This document shows, in pieces, positions 63,054 through 64,000 of a stretch of DNA of 64,000 bases. Source of the DNA: Pseudocitrobacter faecalis (GTDB lineage: Bacteria; Pseudomonadota; Gammaproteobacteria; Enterobacterales; Enterobacteriaceae); contig QNRL01000010.1 in NCBI GenBank assembly GCA_003315335.1, forward strand, positions 1 through 64,000. The letters are read 5' to 3'. The position numbers were made by a program, and so were the translations under genes. The notes under the pieces are model-generated. The model was not told the DNA's origin, made no database searches, and was given only the letters and a program-made list of their open reading frames with translations. Position 1 is the stretch's first letter. Each line of letters opens with the position of its first letter.

Positions 63054-64000
63054 TTAAGCCCGATACAGTTCGGCGAGCTCGTCCAGCATGGGGTTACTCT
63101 TATATCCCGGTGCGGCCGTAAAAAGGTTTCGGGAAATCGCCAGCCATTCCATGATTTTGTCCGTCGCCAGCCAACGTCTGCCAAGTCGCTCGGCTGCGAT
63201 GGGAACTTTATGCAGGCCAGCGAAGGGATCTACAACAAGATCTCCCGGCTCTGTCAAAAACTCAATCAGAAACGCTGCAAGCCTGGTAGGAGACGTTGCA
63301 CCATGCAGCGGAAAACCTAGCTCGCGGGCAATGGAATGGCAAAATCTCGTATCAGCGCAGCTATTGCCGTAAAACAAAGTATTTTTGGGGATCGTTCCTT
63401 CTGTTTTATTTCCAAAGGATCCGCTTTTAAGCTGGTACGCCCCATCACCATAAAAGGTCGTGCGATTTTCACCGCCTGCTGCCTGCAATTTAAGATGCTG
63501 CTCTGAATGCGGTTGCAGTACACGTAAGTTGTTTGAACGAACCTTACTCGCATCATTGGTAAACCACAGCACAGGCTCATACGATGAGCAGAGCTGCACT
63601 CGTTGCTTACATGCCCAGTGCGTTGGCGATGGGGGCTTACTGCGATTCACCCACTGAAGCCTGTCCATGAGCTCAAGCCCCAGCTTGTCACATAATGCCA
63701 GTGTCAGACGCTCCAGATACAGAGAACGTGAAGGCCTGCCCCTATTAAAGCTATCTTGAGTGATATTCAATGCCACACTTGCGCCGGGTACAAGCTGTTT
63801 CACGATCGGTTCGAGGATACGCAGAAGCCAGTCAATATAAACCTGCTCGCCACGCCCCCCGCCATGCCCGTAGTCTCTTGAATTTCGAAGGAGGTAAGGC
63901 GGCGAGGTCAGGCAAAGATGAATTTGCTCTGTGATATTGCTGAAGAAGGCATAGGCGTTTCCAAAAACCGATGCCCCAAGAGAAGTTGAGAAACCGACAA
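63054..64000 (-). CDS. DNA methyltransferase, partial (beta-class, N4-C or N6-A)
   Basis: The frame stays open to the right edge, giving 315 visible codons, N-terminus missing. T-S-P-P-Y is the catalytic motif IV, seen near the start of the visible part just after I-H-L-C-L. V-V-D-P-F-A-G-L-H-K is motif I, near the C-terminus. This order is that of beta-class amino-methyltransferases (N4-cytosine or N6-adenine). Motif I lacks the usual G-S-G-T after DPFAG. An internal GTG at 63803 is not the true start. No cognate nuclease is visible on this side. Confidence 0.88.
   Translation of the reverse strand, partial: VGFSTSLGASVFGNAYAFFSNITEQIHLCLTSPPYLLRNSRDYGHGGGRGEQVYIDWLLRILEPIVKQLVPGASVALNITQDSFNRGRPSRSLYLERLTLALCDKLGLELMDRLQWVNRSKPPSPTHWACKQRVQLCSSYEPVLWFTNDASKVRSNNLRVLQPHSEQHLKLQAAGGENRTTFYGDGAYQLKSGSFGNKTEGTIPKNTLFYGNSCADTRFCHSIARELGFPLHGATSPTRLAAFLIEFLTEPGDLVVDPFAGLHKVPIAAERLGRRWLATDKIMEWLAISRNLFTAAPGYKSNPMLDELAELYRA

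Overview
The window looks like part of the backbone of a large IncHI-type conjugative plasmid of an Enterobacterales host. The gene order trhF-trhH-trhG, trhR-trhY, traH-traJ-traI-traG fits what I recall of the Tra1 region of R27-like plasmids. An IS5-family end of the kind common in Klebsiella lies at the left edge. No replication gene, antibiotic resistance gene, tRNA, rRNA or CRISPR array was seen.

Positions 1-8.7 kb: the end of an IS5/ISKpn26-like element interrupts a small gene. Several genes of unknown function follow, including one encoding 1111 residues. Then comes an SOS-controlled UmuD/UmuC error-prone polymerase operon behind a near-perfect LexA box. Positions 8.7-22 kb: transfer-associated envelope genes, namely a DsbA-like protein, a lipoprotein, a DsbC-like isomerase, a VirB1-like transglycosylase, a HAD-like protein and the mating-pair proteins TrhG, TrhH and TrhF. 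An HNH nuclease toxin with a probable immunity protein sits among them. Positions 22-34.4 kb: the activators TrhR (FlhC-like) and TrhY, an intergenic region with four ~44-bp repeats and a large stem-loop (oriT candidate), then traH, traJ, traI (MobH relaxase), traG (coupling ATPase), a DUF4400-type membrane protein, an S49 protease and a NERD-domain protein.

Positions 34.4-64 kb: mostly small, minus-strand genes of unknown function. Recognisable ones are a ParB/KorB-like protein, a Hok-family toxin, a three-gene operon resembling kilA-telA-telB (kla) of IncP plasmids, an HNH nuclease, a DndC-like PP-loop/Fe-S protein of 794 residues and a DNA methyltransferase cut by the right edge. Several small genes are paralogues of each other.

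The strongest unexplained signal is a dispersed palindrome, AAAGTNACTTT, present 17 times between 8.77 and 62.4 kb. About 0.06 copies are expected by chance with uniform base composition. In the right half the sites lie 90-220 bp upstream of the first genes of minus-strand operons, two of them upstream of the ParB/KorB-like gene. Others lie near transfer genes, and a few lie inside coding sequence. The pattern resembles the dispersed KorB operators of IncP plasmids. A plasmid-wide regulator or clamp-loading protein, perhaps the ParB-like protein itself, is the obvious hypothesis; it is not proven by the sequence. All calls come from reading the sequence without database searches.
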